Shown here: positions 1 to 6,194 of the stretch, one piece after another | Layout of the letters: each line of letters begins with the position of its first letter | Numbering within the stretch: the stretch's first letter is position 1 | DNA from: an uncultured Bacteroidales bacterium | Lineage (GTDB): Bacteria > Bacteroidota > Bacteroidia > Bacteroidales > Muribaculaceae | NCBI GenBank assembly: GCA_900554715.1 | Contig: USIN01000053.1 | Span: 1-9,871 of the forward strand | Reading direction: 5' to 3' | Length of the DNA stretch: 9,871 nucleotides | Notes under the pieces: model-generated | Seen by the model: the letters and a program-made list of their open reading frames with translations, nothing else | Databases searched by the model: none | Told to the model about the DNA's origin: nothing | Made by a program: the position numbers and the translations under genes

Positions 1-208
1 CCTGTATGCAGAGCACAATATCAAACAGCAACAGGACGTAGAAACCGACGAAGTAGAGCATGGCTCCGTAGAAATGAACTGTCAAATAACGGGTTAGCCA
101 CTTCGCCCACGCTCCTTCCCACTTGGGCAGCAACGAAAATGCCCATTGTATTGGACCGAATATAGTGAGCATTCCGAGCAATATCTGCTGACAGTATATC
201 GTCGCCCA
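1..208 (-). pseudogene. TraJ-like conjugative transfer membrane protein, truncated fragment
   Basis: An open frame of 69 codons reads leftward off the window edge. It contains LGMLTIFGPIQWAFSLLP, then WEGAWAKWLTRYLTVHFYGAM and a run of hydrophobic aromatic-rich residues (LYFVGFYVLLLF), so it is a polytopic membrane segment. The pattern 'I-GPI-fa-S...W...WLTRY' resembles the TraJ protein of CTnDOT-type Bacteroides conjugative elements, an inner-membrane part of the mating apparatus; this is from memory of the family, not a search. A TAG stop (209-211) directly precedes the first Trp codon in frame and there is no start codon, so the 5' part of the gene is missing. TraJ normally sits inside a long tra operon. 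Here the other side is a recombinase pointing away, so this is probably a remnant or a junction. The 3' part lies outside the window and could be intact. Confidence 0.6.
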
Positions 209-211
209 CTA

Positions 212-233
212 TTCACTAAATATATTCAGTGAA
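212..233. repeat. 22-bp near-perfect palindrome beside the truncated tra gene
   Basis: TTCACT/AGTGAA arms flank an A/C mismatch pair and a perfectly palindromic AATATATT centre. Only one of the 11 base pairs fails. It starts 3-4 bp beyond the point where the TraJ-like frame stops and lies about 165 bp upstream of the recombinase start. Two inverted arms around an 8-bp centre is the layout of a tyrosine-recombinase core site, but it could equally be a repressor operator or part of a terminator. The palindrome is seen directly; its function is inference. Confidence 0.5.
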
Positions 234-249
234 ATTCCATTTTATTGGT

Positions 250-257
250 TATCTTTG
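250..257 (+). promoter_or_regulatory. Possible weak Bacteroidota -7 box (TATCTTTG)
   Basis: TATCTTTG matches the Bacteroidota TAnnTTTG consensus and points toward the recombinase, whose start is about 140 bp downstream. No clear TTG -33 element lies 19-21 bp upstream, so this is a weak candidate in AT-rich DNA where chance matches are expected. Confidence 0.25.
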
Positions 258-323
258 TATATTAGATATTTGCAGATGTTTTCATTTGGTTTGAATACTC
301 ACGAAATTTCACGGTTTTAGAAA

Positions 324-348
324 ATATTGGTACTATTTGATACCATAT
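324..348. repeat. Dyad in the recombinase promoter region, possible operator
   Basis: ATATtGGTA (324-332) and TACCATAT (341-348) are inverted copies apart from one bulged T, separated by CTATTTGA. The dyad lies about 16 bp upstream of the TACCTTTG box, where a -33 element would normally be. Such placement would suit an autoregulatory site for the recombinase or a small regulator. The arms are short, so chance is possible. Confidence 0.35.
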
Positions 349-364
349 TTCAGGATATATTTTG

Positions 365-372
365 TACCTTTG
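365..372 (+). promoter_or_regulatory. Promoter -7 box of the recombinase gene (TACCTTTG)
   Basis: TACCTTTG fits the Bacteroidota TAnnTTTG consensus and ends 27 bp before the ATG at 400. The nearest upstream TTTG (336-339) is 25 bp away, longer than the usual 19-21, so the -33 part is poor. Because transcription would start near 379, the box rules out the longer start at 337. Confidence 0.5.
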
Positions 373-399
373 CATCACAGAAACCAAGATATATCGCGT

Positions 400-1770
400 A
401 TGGATTTCATCTTCATCAAATCATCCAAGGCAGGAAAGGAGGACTACGGTTCCATCTATGCCCGTGTGCGCACCGGAAAGGCGAACATGAAGGTCGTGAC
501 GGGCTTCACTATCAAACAGCTTGAATGGGAAAAGTACCGCAGCCTGCAATACACCTCGTCAGCCCTGATGTCAAGCATCGGGATAAAGTACGGGCAGTTT
601 GCCCAAGTCCTCGCGAGGATAAAGGCGGCGTTCGAGGCAGACGGCTTTAATCCCAAGGAGGCAAAGAACATCATCGAGAGCGTGAAACACGACGTGCTCA
701 ACGGGATGATGCAGATTGTGGAGGTCAAGCCCAAAGGCAGGATGCTGTTCGAGGATTTCCTCACCTCTTATATAGAAGACATGGAAACCGGACGGCGCAC
801 CAAGAAAGGCCGTACCGTGAAAGTATCACCTGCCTATATAAAAGGTCTGCGCATTATCCAAAAACAGATTCTCAACTACCAAAAGGAAACCCACCACAAA
901 CTCGGACTGGATGACATGACGATGGAGACACGCAACAGCCTTGTCGGTTACTGGAAGGAACGGGGCTTGATGCCCAACGCCATCAACTCGTACATGACCG
1001 ATGTCCGCACGGTGGCAAAGGCGGCCTACGAGGACAAGCTGACCAAATGCGATGATTTCCGTCATTCCGACTTCGTACCGAAAAAGGAGGAGGTGGACAA
1101 CATCTACCTCACTCCGGAACAGATACAGGAAATGCTCGACCTCGACCTTTCCACCAAGGAAGCTGTGAAAAAGAGACTGGAATCACTTGACATCAGCGAG
1201 GACGAGAAATTGGCACAACTTTCCAAATGCCGCATCACCCATATCAGGACACTGGAGCACGTGAGGGACATTTTCATCGTGGGCTGCCTGACCGGGCAGC
1301 GTGTTTCCGACTATTCAAGGATATGCGAGGACATGATAACGGAAATCGGCGGCACTGAGTTCATACTCATCACCCAACAGAAGACGGAAAAGAAAGTCTA
1401 TATCCCCGTTGACAGGCGCGTGAGAGCCATACTTGCCAAGTATGACGGCAAGCTGCCCCCGGTTCATCCCAATGAAATGAACAAGCTGGTGAAGACCATC
1501 GGCCTGTTGCTCGGCTGGACACATGACTGCGGCTTTGACGAGAAGCGTCTCAACCCCAAACGAGGAAGGAGGTTCTGCGACATGCTCCTTTCCCATACAG
1601 CCCGGAGAAGTTTCGCCACCAACGCGTACAAGGCTGGCGTCCCTCTGCCTTCCATCCAAGCCATCACCGGACACAGCAGCGAGGCGCAACTGCGCCGCTA
1701 CCTGAAACTGGACGCGGAGGAAAAGGCCGTCATAGCATTAAAGGACTTCAAGGGTATCATCAAAATATAA
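400..1770 (+). CDS. Tyrosine recombinase / site-specific integrase
   Basis: This 456-residue protein catalyses site-specific DNA strand exchange, most likely integration or excision of a mobile element. The C-terminal catalytic domain carries the full set: Arg301 (TGQRVSDY), Lys328 in the beta-hairpin (QQKTEKK), His399 and Arg402 (SHTARRSF), His425 (GHSS) and the nucleophile Tyr434 (RRYLKLD). Residues 1-40 look like the N-terminal arm-type domain of Bacteroidota integrases, and 115-215 like the SAM-like core-binding domain. A charged stretch at about 250-282 precedes the catalytic Arg helix and looks like an insertion. The ATG at 400 is preferred because a start at 337 would lie upstream of the TACCTTTG promoter box and add a non-family N-terminus. 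The gene points away from the TraJ-like fragment and stops 10 bp before the TPR gene. It appears intact and probably active; which element it serves is unknown. Confidence 0.9.
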   Translation: MDFIFIKSSKAGKEDYGSIYARVRTGKANMKVVTGFTIKQLEWEKYRSLQYTSSALMSSIGIKYGQFAQVLARIKAAFEADGFNPKEAKNIIESVKHDVLNGMMQIVEVKPKGRMLFEDFLTSYIEDMETGRRTKKGRTVKVSPAYIKGLRIIQKQILNYQKETHHKLGLDDMTMETRNSLVGYWKERGLMPNAINSYMTDVRTVAKAAYEDKLTKCDDFRHSDFVPKKEEVDNIYLTPEQIQEMLDLDLSTKEAVKKRLESLDISEDEKLAQLSKCRITHIRTLEHVRDIFIVGCLTGQRVSDYSRICEDMITEIGGTEFILITQQKTEKKVYIPVDRRVRAILAKYDGKLPPVHPNEMNKLVKTIGLLLGWTHDCGFDEKRLNPKRGRRFCDMLLSHTARRSFATNAYKAGVPLPSIQAITGHSSEAQLRRYLKLDAEEKAVIALKDFKGIIKI

Positions 1771-1780
1771 GAAGGTGCTT

Positions 1781-3244
1781 ATGGAAAAATCAAGGTTTGA
1801 AATCATTAGCGACCTGTTCAAGCTGTCCAACGTAATCAGTGGGAGCCTGAAACTTGCGGAATCGCTTGCCGACAAGTCTGCGGTGCTGTTCTATGACGAA
1901 GACGAACTTATTGAGATTTTCGACTATGCCGGAGACCTCAATGACGATTATCTGCGCACCGAGGCCCTGCTTCTCGGAGCAAGGCTTTATCCCGACAGTC
2001 AGGCGCTTAAAGAGCGACGGGCCGTTCTTTATTCGGCCTTTGGCAGCGATATGGCGGCCAAATATCTCGACGACAACGCCAGTGTCGAGGGCGCGCTGTG
2101 GGATATCATGCGTCTGCGCAAACAGCTGCCTGTCGGTGATGAAGCCGGCAAGGCGCTCGACAGTCTTGTCGCCCGCTATGACCTGTTTGACGACGAGGAG
2201 ATAATACAGCTGACCGACCTGGCCTCGAAGCTCGGGCGTTATGACTGGCTTGTGTCGCACCTCGGCATGTTGCGCAAGAAGACGACCTATCAGCCGACTC
2301 TGATTTTCGAGGTGGCTGTAATCGCCGAACTTAACAATGACTTCAAGGAGGCGATTAAACTGCTTGACGAACTGACGCAGATCGAGCCGTATAATTATCA
2401 ATACTGGCAGATGCTCGCCGAGCTTCAGAAGAAAGACGGCGACACCGATGGCGCCATGTCGTCGCTCGAGATGGCCCTTGCGATAAATCCCGACGACGCC
2501 TCGGGCGAGTTTTATCTCTGCCGTCTGTTGTGCGAGACACCCGGCCGTATGCGCGACGCCGCTGTCCGGCTCGAAAAACTTTACAAGGCTCATCCCGAAG
2601 ACCCCGACATCGCCCATTATTATCTCATGGCTCTGACTGAGACGGGCGGAGATCCCTACAGCGAGCGTTCTTTTGCCATTCTGTCTGACAGCTACCGCCA
2701 CAATCCCGGCCACCGGCAGATAGCGACAGACATGCTTGCAGTCGACCACCCCGACGCCGTCAAGGCCATCGCCGAGTCGGCGCGTCAGCAGCCTATCGAG
2801 CTTGACGACTGGCTCGACTGGGCATCTCATTTTTCGTCGATCGACGCGCCGAAGCAGGCTAATGTTATTCTCGGTGTGGCCCGTGAGTTTATCGGCCGTG
2901 ACAATATCGACATCAACGGTGAGATGATATTCAACTGCTTTGTCGACAAGGATTTCAGGCAGACGGTCGAAATTTATGAGCGCAATATGGCCGACTGGTA
3001 TGATTTCGACCGTCAGGCCACGCTCGCGGTTATGTATGCCGTCTCGCTTGTCAAGCTTCACAGACTGCAGCAGGCCACGGTCTTTGCCTCGGGAAAGCTG
3101 ATTGAGTGGCATTTGAAGAGCGAGCCGGTAGATGCCCGTCTCGAATGTATGAGCGCATCAATTATTCTCAGCCGTGTGGCCGAGATCGCCCGTCGCGACG
3201 ACGCAGCCGAGATTGAGGCCTGGGATCCTATGTATCTCTGGTGA
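1781..3244 (+). CDS. Tetratricopeptide repeat (TPR) protein
   Basis: A 487-residue soluble protein without signal peptide or membrane segments, rich in Asp, Glu, Ala and Leu, built of helical repeats. The clearest TPR-like units are at about 171-204 (AELNNDFKEAIKLLDELTQIEPYN), 206-239 (ending MALAINPDD) and 241-274 (ending AHPEDPD); the rest looks like degenerate repeats. TPR arrays mediate protein-protein binding; the partner is not evident. ATG 1781 is preferred over GTG 1775 because AGAAGG (1770-1775) is a good ribosome-binding site five bases before it. The start lies only 10 bp after the recombinase stop, so the two are probably co-transcribed as the sequence stands. Yet base and codon use (many GAC, GCC, CTC, GGC) resemble the chromosomal genes to the right more than the recombinase. 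The first ~30 residues may have been altered by element integration; that is speculation. The gene converges on the metallo-hydrolase with a 9-bp gap. Confidence 0.8.
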   Translation: MEKSRFEIISDLFKLSNVISGSLKLAESLADKSAVLFYDEDELIEIFDYAGDLNDDYLRTEALLLGARLYPDSQALKERRAVLYSAFGSDMAAKYLDDNASVEGALWDIMRLRKQLPVGDEAGKALDSLVARYDLFDDEEIIQLTDLASKLGRYDWLVSHLGMLRKKTTYQPTLIFEVAVIAELNNDFKEAIKLLDELTQIEPYNYQYWQMLAELQKKDGDTDGAMSSLEMALAINPDDASGEFYLCRLLCETPGRMRDAAVRLEKLYKAHPEDPDIAHYYLMALTETGGDPYSERSFAILSDSYRHNPGHRQIATDMLAVDHPDAVKAIAESARQQPIELDDWLDWASHFSSIDAPKQANVILGVAREFIGRDNIDINGEMIFNCFVDKDFRQTVEIYERNMADWYDFDRQATLAVMYAVSLVKLHRLQQATVFASGKLIEWHLKSEPVDARLECMSASIILSRVAEIARRDDAAEIEAWDPMYLW

Positions 3245-3253
3245 TTGTCGCCC

Positions 3254-3895
3254 TCAGACAAACGGGTTGGCCATCTTTTCGTCGCCTATGGTCGTGAACC
3301 GGTCGTGACCGGGCAGTACCATCGTGTCGTCAGGCAGCGTGAAGAGCTTTTTGCGTATGTTGTCGATAAGCTGTCGCTGATTGCCGCCGGGCAAGTCTGT
3401 GCGCCCGATCGAGCGGCGGAAGAGCGAGTCGCCGGCGATGACAAAATTTCCGTCGGGCGAATAAAGCGCTATGCCGCCCGGTGAGTGACCGGCGACCGTT
3501 ATGACGACAAGACGCTCTTTGCCGATAGTGATGATGTCGCCGTCTTCGAGTGGCACGTCGATGGTGACACCTTTGACAGCGTCGCGACCGCCGAAGCGTC
3601 GCATCTGTGTCGTGATGTCGGCGCCTAATGGTGCGTCGGCGATGTTTGCGGCAACTTTGACACCGTATTTGTCTTTGACATAATTGTCGCCGAAACAGTG
3701 ATCAAGATGCAGGTGTGTGTTGATGACCTCGGTGATTTTCAGATTGTTAGTCTTGACATAATCATCGAATTCTTTCTGTTCGTCACTGCCGTACATGCCC
3801 GGGTCGATGACCGCTGCCTCTTTGCTGTCGGGGTCGATGACGAGGTAGGTGTTTACGCCGAACATATTGAAAACAAATTGCTTGACTTTTAACAT
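3254..3895 (-). CDS. Metallo-beta-lactamase-fold hydrolase, glyoxalase II-like
   Basis: A 213-residue cytoplasmic protein of the MBL fold, close in layout to glyoxalase II-type thioester hydrolases but shorter, as it lacks the helical C-terminal domain that binds glutathione in true GloB. The metal-binding residues are all visible: T-H61-L-H63-L-D65-H66, H137 in AGHSPGG, bridging D156 in AGDSLF, and H197 in LPGH. It probably hydrolyses a small thioester or related substrate with two Zn or Fe ions; the substrate cannot be read from sequence. The N-terminus (FVFNMFGVNTYLV) is typical of the family, which supports the ATG at 3895. It follows rsmG on the same strand after 21 bp, so the two probably share a transcript. 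Its 3' end faces the TPR gene with no obvious hairpin in the 9-bp gap. Confidence 0.9.
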   Translation of the reverse strand: MLKVKQFVFNMFGVNTYLVIDPDSKEAAVIDPGMYGSDEQKEFDDYVKTNNLKITEVINTHLHLDHCFGDNYVKDKYGVKVAANIADAPLGADITTQMRRFGGRDAVKGVTIDVPLEDGDIITIGKERLVVITVAGHSPGGIALYSPDGNFVIAGDSLFRRSIGRTDLPGGNQRQLIDNIRKKLFTLPDDTMVLPGHDRFTTIGDEKMANPFV

Positions 3896-3916
3896 AGTAG
3901 TGCTGTTATATAAAGG

Positions 3917-4552
3917 TTATTTTTCTACGGGGACGTAGACGAGTTTTTTTGTCTCGAAGAATTCTTCGTTGAAAAATTCGCCTACAGGATATTCTATTAC
4001 CGGAAATCTTATTCCTTTTGACTCAGGCTCGAGGTCGCCGCCTTTGAGGCAGATGATGCCGTCGCTATAGCGGTTGTCGAGCGGATTGCCGGGTGTGATA
4101 TTCTTGGTTACGAGCGGCGTAAGGCTGTTGAGCGGCATCACGGCGCGGCTCACGACATAGTTGAACCGTGTGCGGCATTCGCCGATGTCGCCGTGCTGGA
4201 AGCTGACATTGCCGAGACCAATCTCCTTGGCAACCTCGGTTGCAACCTTGATTTTCTTGCCTATGCGGTCGATGAGATGGAACGTACACTCAGGATAGAA
4301 TATCGCCAGAGGTATACCCGGGAAACCGCCGCCTGTGCCGAGATCGAGGAATGTCGTCCCGGCCTTGACGTCGCCTAAAAAGGCAGCTATCGCGAGCGAG
4401 TGGAGCACGTGCTTGACATAGAGGTTGTCGATGTCTTTGCGGGAGATGACGTTGATGCGTTCGTTCCAGTAGCGGTAGAGCGAGTCGAGCGCGGCAAACT
4501 GTTCGGTCTGCCGTTCTGTGAGGGTAGGGAAGTATTTCGTTAATATATCCAT
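3917..4552 (-). CDS. rsmG: 16S rRNA (guanine(527)-N(7))-methyltransferase RsmG
   Basis: This 211-residue enzyme methylates N7 of G527 in 16S rRNA using S-adenosylmethionine. Loss of the enzyme in other bacteria gives low-level streptomycin resistance (family knowledge). Family hallmarks are the N-terminal NVISRKD (34-40) and KHVLHSLA (47-54), SAM-binding motif I DLGTGGGFPGIPL (70-82), the acidic LID95 after motif I, VVSRAV (133-138) and CLKGG (168-172). Length is normal. The start is ATG 4552 (or the adjacent ATG 4555). An in-frame start at 4687 is rejected because a TAAATTTG promoter box lies at 4611-4604, between it and the conserved N-terminus. The gene is first in a probable two-gene transcript with the MBL hydrolase and is divergent from the CvfB-like gene. 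Confidence 0.95.
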   Translation of the reverse strand: MDILTKYFPTLTERQTEQFAALDSLYRYWNERINVISRKDIDNLYVKHVLHSLAIAAFLGDVKAGTTFLDLGTGGGFPGIPLAIFYPECTFHLIDRIGKKIKVATEVAKEIGLGNVSFQHGDIGECRTRFNYVVSRAVMPLNSLTPLVTKNITPGNPLDNRYSDGIICLKGGDLEPESKGIRFPVIEYPVGEFFNEEFFETKKLVYVPVEK

Positions 4553-4603
4553 CATTATAAAGTCAAACAATGTCTTCGGCCGTTTGTTTCTATTTATATA
4601 GTG

Positions 4604-4637
4604 CAAATTTAAGAATAATAGCTTAATTTTGTCAAAA
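4604..4637 (-). promoter_or_regulatory. Promoter for rsmG and the MBL hydrolase
   Basis: On the minus strand, TTTTG (4637-4633) and TAAATTTG (4611-4604) are separated by 21 bp, a good match to the Bacteroidota -33/-7 pair. Transcription would begin about 45 bases before the rsmG ATG. The -33 part lies immediately beside the -7 box of the divergent cvfB-like promoter. Confidence 0.55.
4624..4631 (+). promoter_or_regulatory. Promoter -7 box of the cvfB-like gene (TAATTTTG)
   Basis: TAATTTTG fits TAnnTTTG and ends 24 bp before the ATG at 4656, leaving a leader of under 20 bases. No TTG is found at the expected -33 distance, so recognition probably depends on the -7 box. This box overlaps the in-frame TTG at 4629, which argues against using that TTG as a start. 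Confidence 0.45.
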
Positions 4638-4655
4638 CATAACGATAATAATAAA

Positions 4656-5486
4656 ATGATAGAAATAGGAAAGGACAACCGCCTCAAAGTGGCGCGTGAA
4701 GTAGATTTCGGAGTTTATCTTGCAGATGACGAGGGTAATGAGGTGCTGATGCCGGCCCGTTATGTCAGCGAGGATGTCAGAGTTGGCGACACGGTCGATG
4801 TGTTTGTCTATACAGACTCTGAAGACCGCCCGGTGGCAACCACTGAGGTCCCGTATGCCAAAGTAGGTGAGTTTGCATTCCTTCAGGTGACGGCAGTCAA
4901 CCGCATCGGTGCCTTTCTCGACTGGGGCCTGCCCAAAGATCTGCTCGTACCGTTCTCTGAGCAGAATGCAAAGATGATGCAGGGTGGTGTATATCCTGTC
5001 TATGTCTATCTCGACCACGAAAGCCGCCGCGTTGTCGCCTCGGCACGTCTCGAGAAGCATCTCGGCAACGTCTATCCCGATTATAAACCGGGTCAGGAGG
5101 TCGAATGTCTCGTCATTCAGCATACGCCTATCGGCTATAAGGTCATCGTCGACAACCTCCATTGGGGTATGATTTATCATAACGAGATATTCTCGCCCAT
5201 AGAAGTTGAGGAGACGGTTCGCGCCTACGTCAAGAACATCCGTTCCGACGGCAAGATTGACCTCACTCTCAGCAGTTCGACAGGCCGTCGTGTCCATAAT
5301 CTTGCCGACCGCATCATCGAGCGCGTCAGAGATGCCGGCGGCTCTATGCCAATGAGTGACAAATCGTCGCCCGAAGAGATAAAAGCCGAGTTTCAGTGCA
5401 GCAAAAAAGACTTTAAAAAAGCCCTCGGCGCTCTTTATAAGGATCGCAGGATTACCATCACCGACACCGGTATCACAATAGCCTGA
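4656..5486 (+). CDS. cvfB: CvfB-like S1 RNA-binding protein with C-terminal winged helix
   Basis: A 276-residue cytoplasmic protein matching the CvfB/YitL family, RNA-binding proteins made of consecutive S1-type OB folds plus a winged-helix domain. S. aureus CvfB affects virulence gene expression; the role in Bacteroidota is not established. Visible segments are an N-terminal S1-like unit (1-63, VGDTVDVFVYTDSEDRPVAT), a second (68-131, VNRIGAFLDWGLPKDLLVPF), a third (144-206, GQEVECLVIQHTPIGYKVIV and DGKIDLTL) and a helical/winged region (215-276, with EEIKAEFQCSKKDFKKALGAL). Three units plus the winged helix is the expected full architecture. ATG 4656 is chosen because the upstream in-frame TTG (4629) lies inside the promoter box. 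The gene is monocistronic, since a strong hairpin follows the stop by 15 bp. The symbol is by family resemblance only. Confidence 0.88.
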   Translation: MIEIGKDNRLKVAREVDFGVYLADDEGNEVLMPARYVSEDVRVGDTVDVFVYTDSEDRPVATTEVPYAKVGEFAFLQVTAVNRIGAFLDWGLPKDLLVPFSEQNAKMMQGGVYPVYVYLDHESRRVVASARLEKHLGNVYPDYKPGQEVECLVIQHTPIGYKVIVDNLHWGMIYHNEIFSPIEVEETVRAYVKNIRSDGKIDLTLSSSTGRRVHNLADRIIERVRDAGGSMPMSDKSSPEEIKAEFQCSKKDFKKALGALYKDRRITITDTGITIA

Positions 5487-5501
5487 AAATAGATCGGAAC
5501 A

Positions 5502-5534
5502 ACAAAGCGGGCGCCGATAAAGCGCCCGCTTTGT
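5502..5534. terminator. Strong hairpin terminator, probably bidirectional
   Basis: ACAAAGCGGGCGC (5502-5514) pairs perfectly with GCGCCCGCTTTGT (5522-5534) around a 7-base loop, giving a 13-bp stem. It starts 15 bp after the cvfB-like stop and lies 21 bp beyond the acetyltransferase stop on the other strand. The U-tract is short (CTTTGTGTT), but the A/T-rich stem base supplies T-rich sequence on both strands, so it could end both convergent transcripts. Confidence 0.85.
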
Positions 5535-5555
5535 GTTATATGAGGATTGAATTTG

Positions 5556-6189
5556 TCAGTTCGCAGCCCGGTTGTCTCGCAGCATTGTGTCGGGCAACGG
5601 CCATGGGTTTACTATCAGTTCGGGGTGAGCCGGAGCATTGAGCGGCCGGGCAGGACATCCGCCGACCGTAGTGTCGGCGGCGACGTCTTTGACAACCGTC
5701 GCACCGGCTCCGATGCATGCACCGCTGCCGACCGTAATTTCACCTACGATATTGACGCCCGGGCCGACGTAGACGTTGTCGCCGATGACGGCGGCGTGTC
5801 GGCTCGACGAACCTACTGTCGTGAACTGTCTGAAACTTACATTATTGCCTATGACGGCACGTTTGTTGATGACAAGACCGAAACAGTGTTGTATCAGCAG
5901 GCCGTATCCGACGCGTACTTGCGGAGATATGAGTATACCATAACGGCGATAGCGATGTGTCATCATCTTCGCAAAGCCATACAACAGGCCTTTGCGATAC
6001 TGAGCCAGCCTGAACCAGAACGAAAAGCCTATGCTTTTACGCGTGAATCCCGACAGCCATATTTTGAGTATGCTGTCTCGTCGGCCATTATGACGGTATG
6101 AATCAGATCAGTTCAAAGCAGTCACTGTAGCTGGTAGGCACAGGGATGATTATAGTCTCGCTGTCGGTGTTATAGTATTCGTAATCCAT
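5556..6189 (-). CDS. Serine acetyltransferase-like hexapeptide acetyltransferase, frameshifted near the 5' end
   Basis: The bulk is a left-handed beta-helix acyltransferase of the CysE type, which transfers acetyl from acetyl-CoA to a hydroxyl. Repeats run through AVIGNNVSFRQFTTVG, AVIGDNVYVGPGVNIVG and ACIGAGATVVKDV to GGCPARPL. Both histidines of the CysE active site appear kept (IQH-CFG and SRH-AAVIGD). The frame stays open without any ATG/GTG from 6107 to an internal TTG at 5984, and this stretch reads like the family's N-terminal helices (ILKIWLSGF, FSFWFRLAQYRKGLL). The missing start lies in another frame: ATG 6189 opens 28 codons ending YSDCFELI, then TGA (6105-6103). A +1 shift there joins ELI to DSYRHNG and gives a protein of about 210 residues. 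ATG 6189 is 5 bp after the epimerase stop, which supports it as the real start. The gene may be a recent pseudogene, a sequencing error or a programmed shift. The acceptor could be serine, a sugar or a polysaccharide unit. Confidence 0.75.
6103..6110 (-). other. Frameshift site in the acetyltransferase gene
   Basis: In the upstream frame the minus strand reads GAA CTG ATC TGA. In the downstream frame it reads TGA TCT GAT TCA TAC CGT. Skipping one base at the UGA after ATC restores the downstream frame (ELI-DSYRHNG). Family members often have a residue or two between ELI and SD-YR, so a small deletion in an ELIxSDSYR-like ancestor would explain the break. Confidence 0.65.
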
Positions 6190-6194
6190 TTTTC

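Noticed and set aside
21..209. Minus-strand 62-codon frame starting with GTG at 209
   Set aside because: The neighbouring frame (1-208) reads as a TraJ-like membrane protein with family motifs; this one gives an unstructured sequence and is a shadow.
337..399. Longer N-terminus for the recombinase starting at 337
   Set aside because: It would span the TACCTTTG promoter box, and the added 21 residues do not look like the integrase N-terminus. The ATG at 400 fits.
1790..3112. Long open frame (440 codons) on the minus strand opposite the TPR gene
   Set aside because: It lies codon-for-codon opposite a convincing TPR protein in GC-rich DNA, where antisense frames stay open through codon bias. 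Its translation has no recognisable motif and no promoter.
3245..3253. Terminator between the convergent TPR and MBL genes
   Set aside because: I looked for a hairpin around the 9-bp gap and found no convincing stem, so none is annotated.
4556..4687. Longer N-terminus for RsmG starting at 4687
   Set aside because: The rsmG promoter boxes lie inside this stretch, and the family N-terminus begins at MDILTKYFP (4552).
4632..5297. Minus-strand open frame (221 codons) opposite the cvfB-like gene
   Set aside because: The sense strand encodes a full S1/winged-helix family protein with its own promoter; the antisense product has no family features.
6022..6088. ATG at 6088 (minus) as the acetyltransferase start
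   Set aside because: It is in a different frame from the acetyltransferase body and ends after 19 codons. The 6189 ATG gives a family-like N-terminus and operon spacing.
5547..6101. Plus-strand 184-codon frame opposite the acetyltransferase
   Set aside because: The minus strand carries clear hexapeptide repeats; the plus frame has no recognisable features and would start at the convergent end of the operon.
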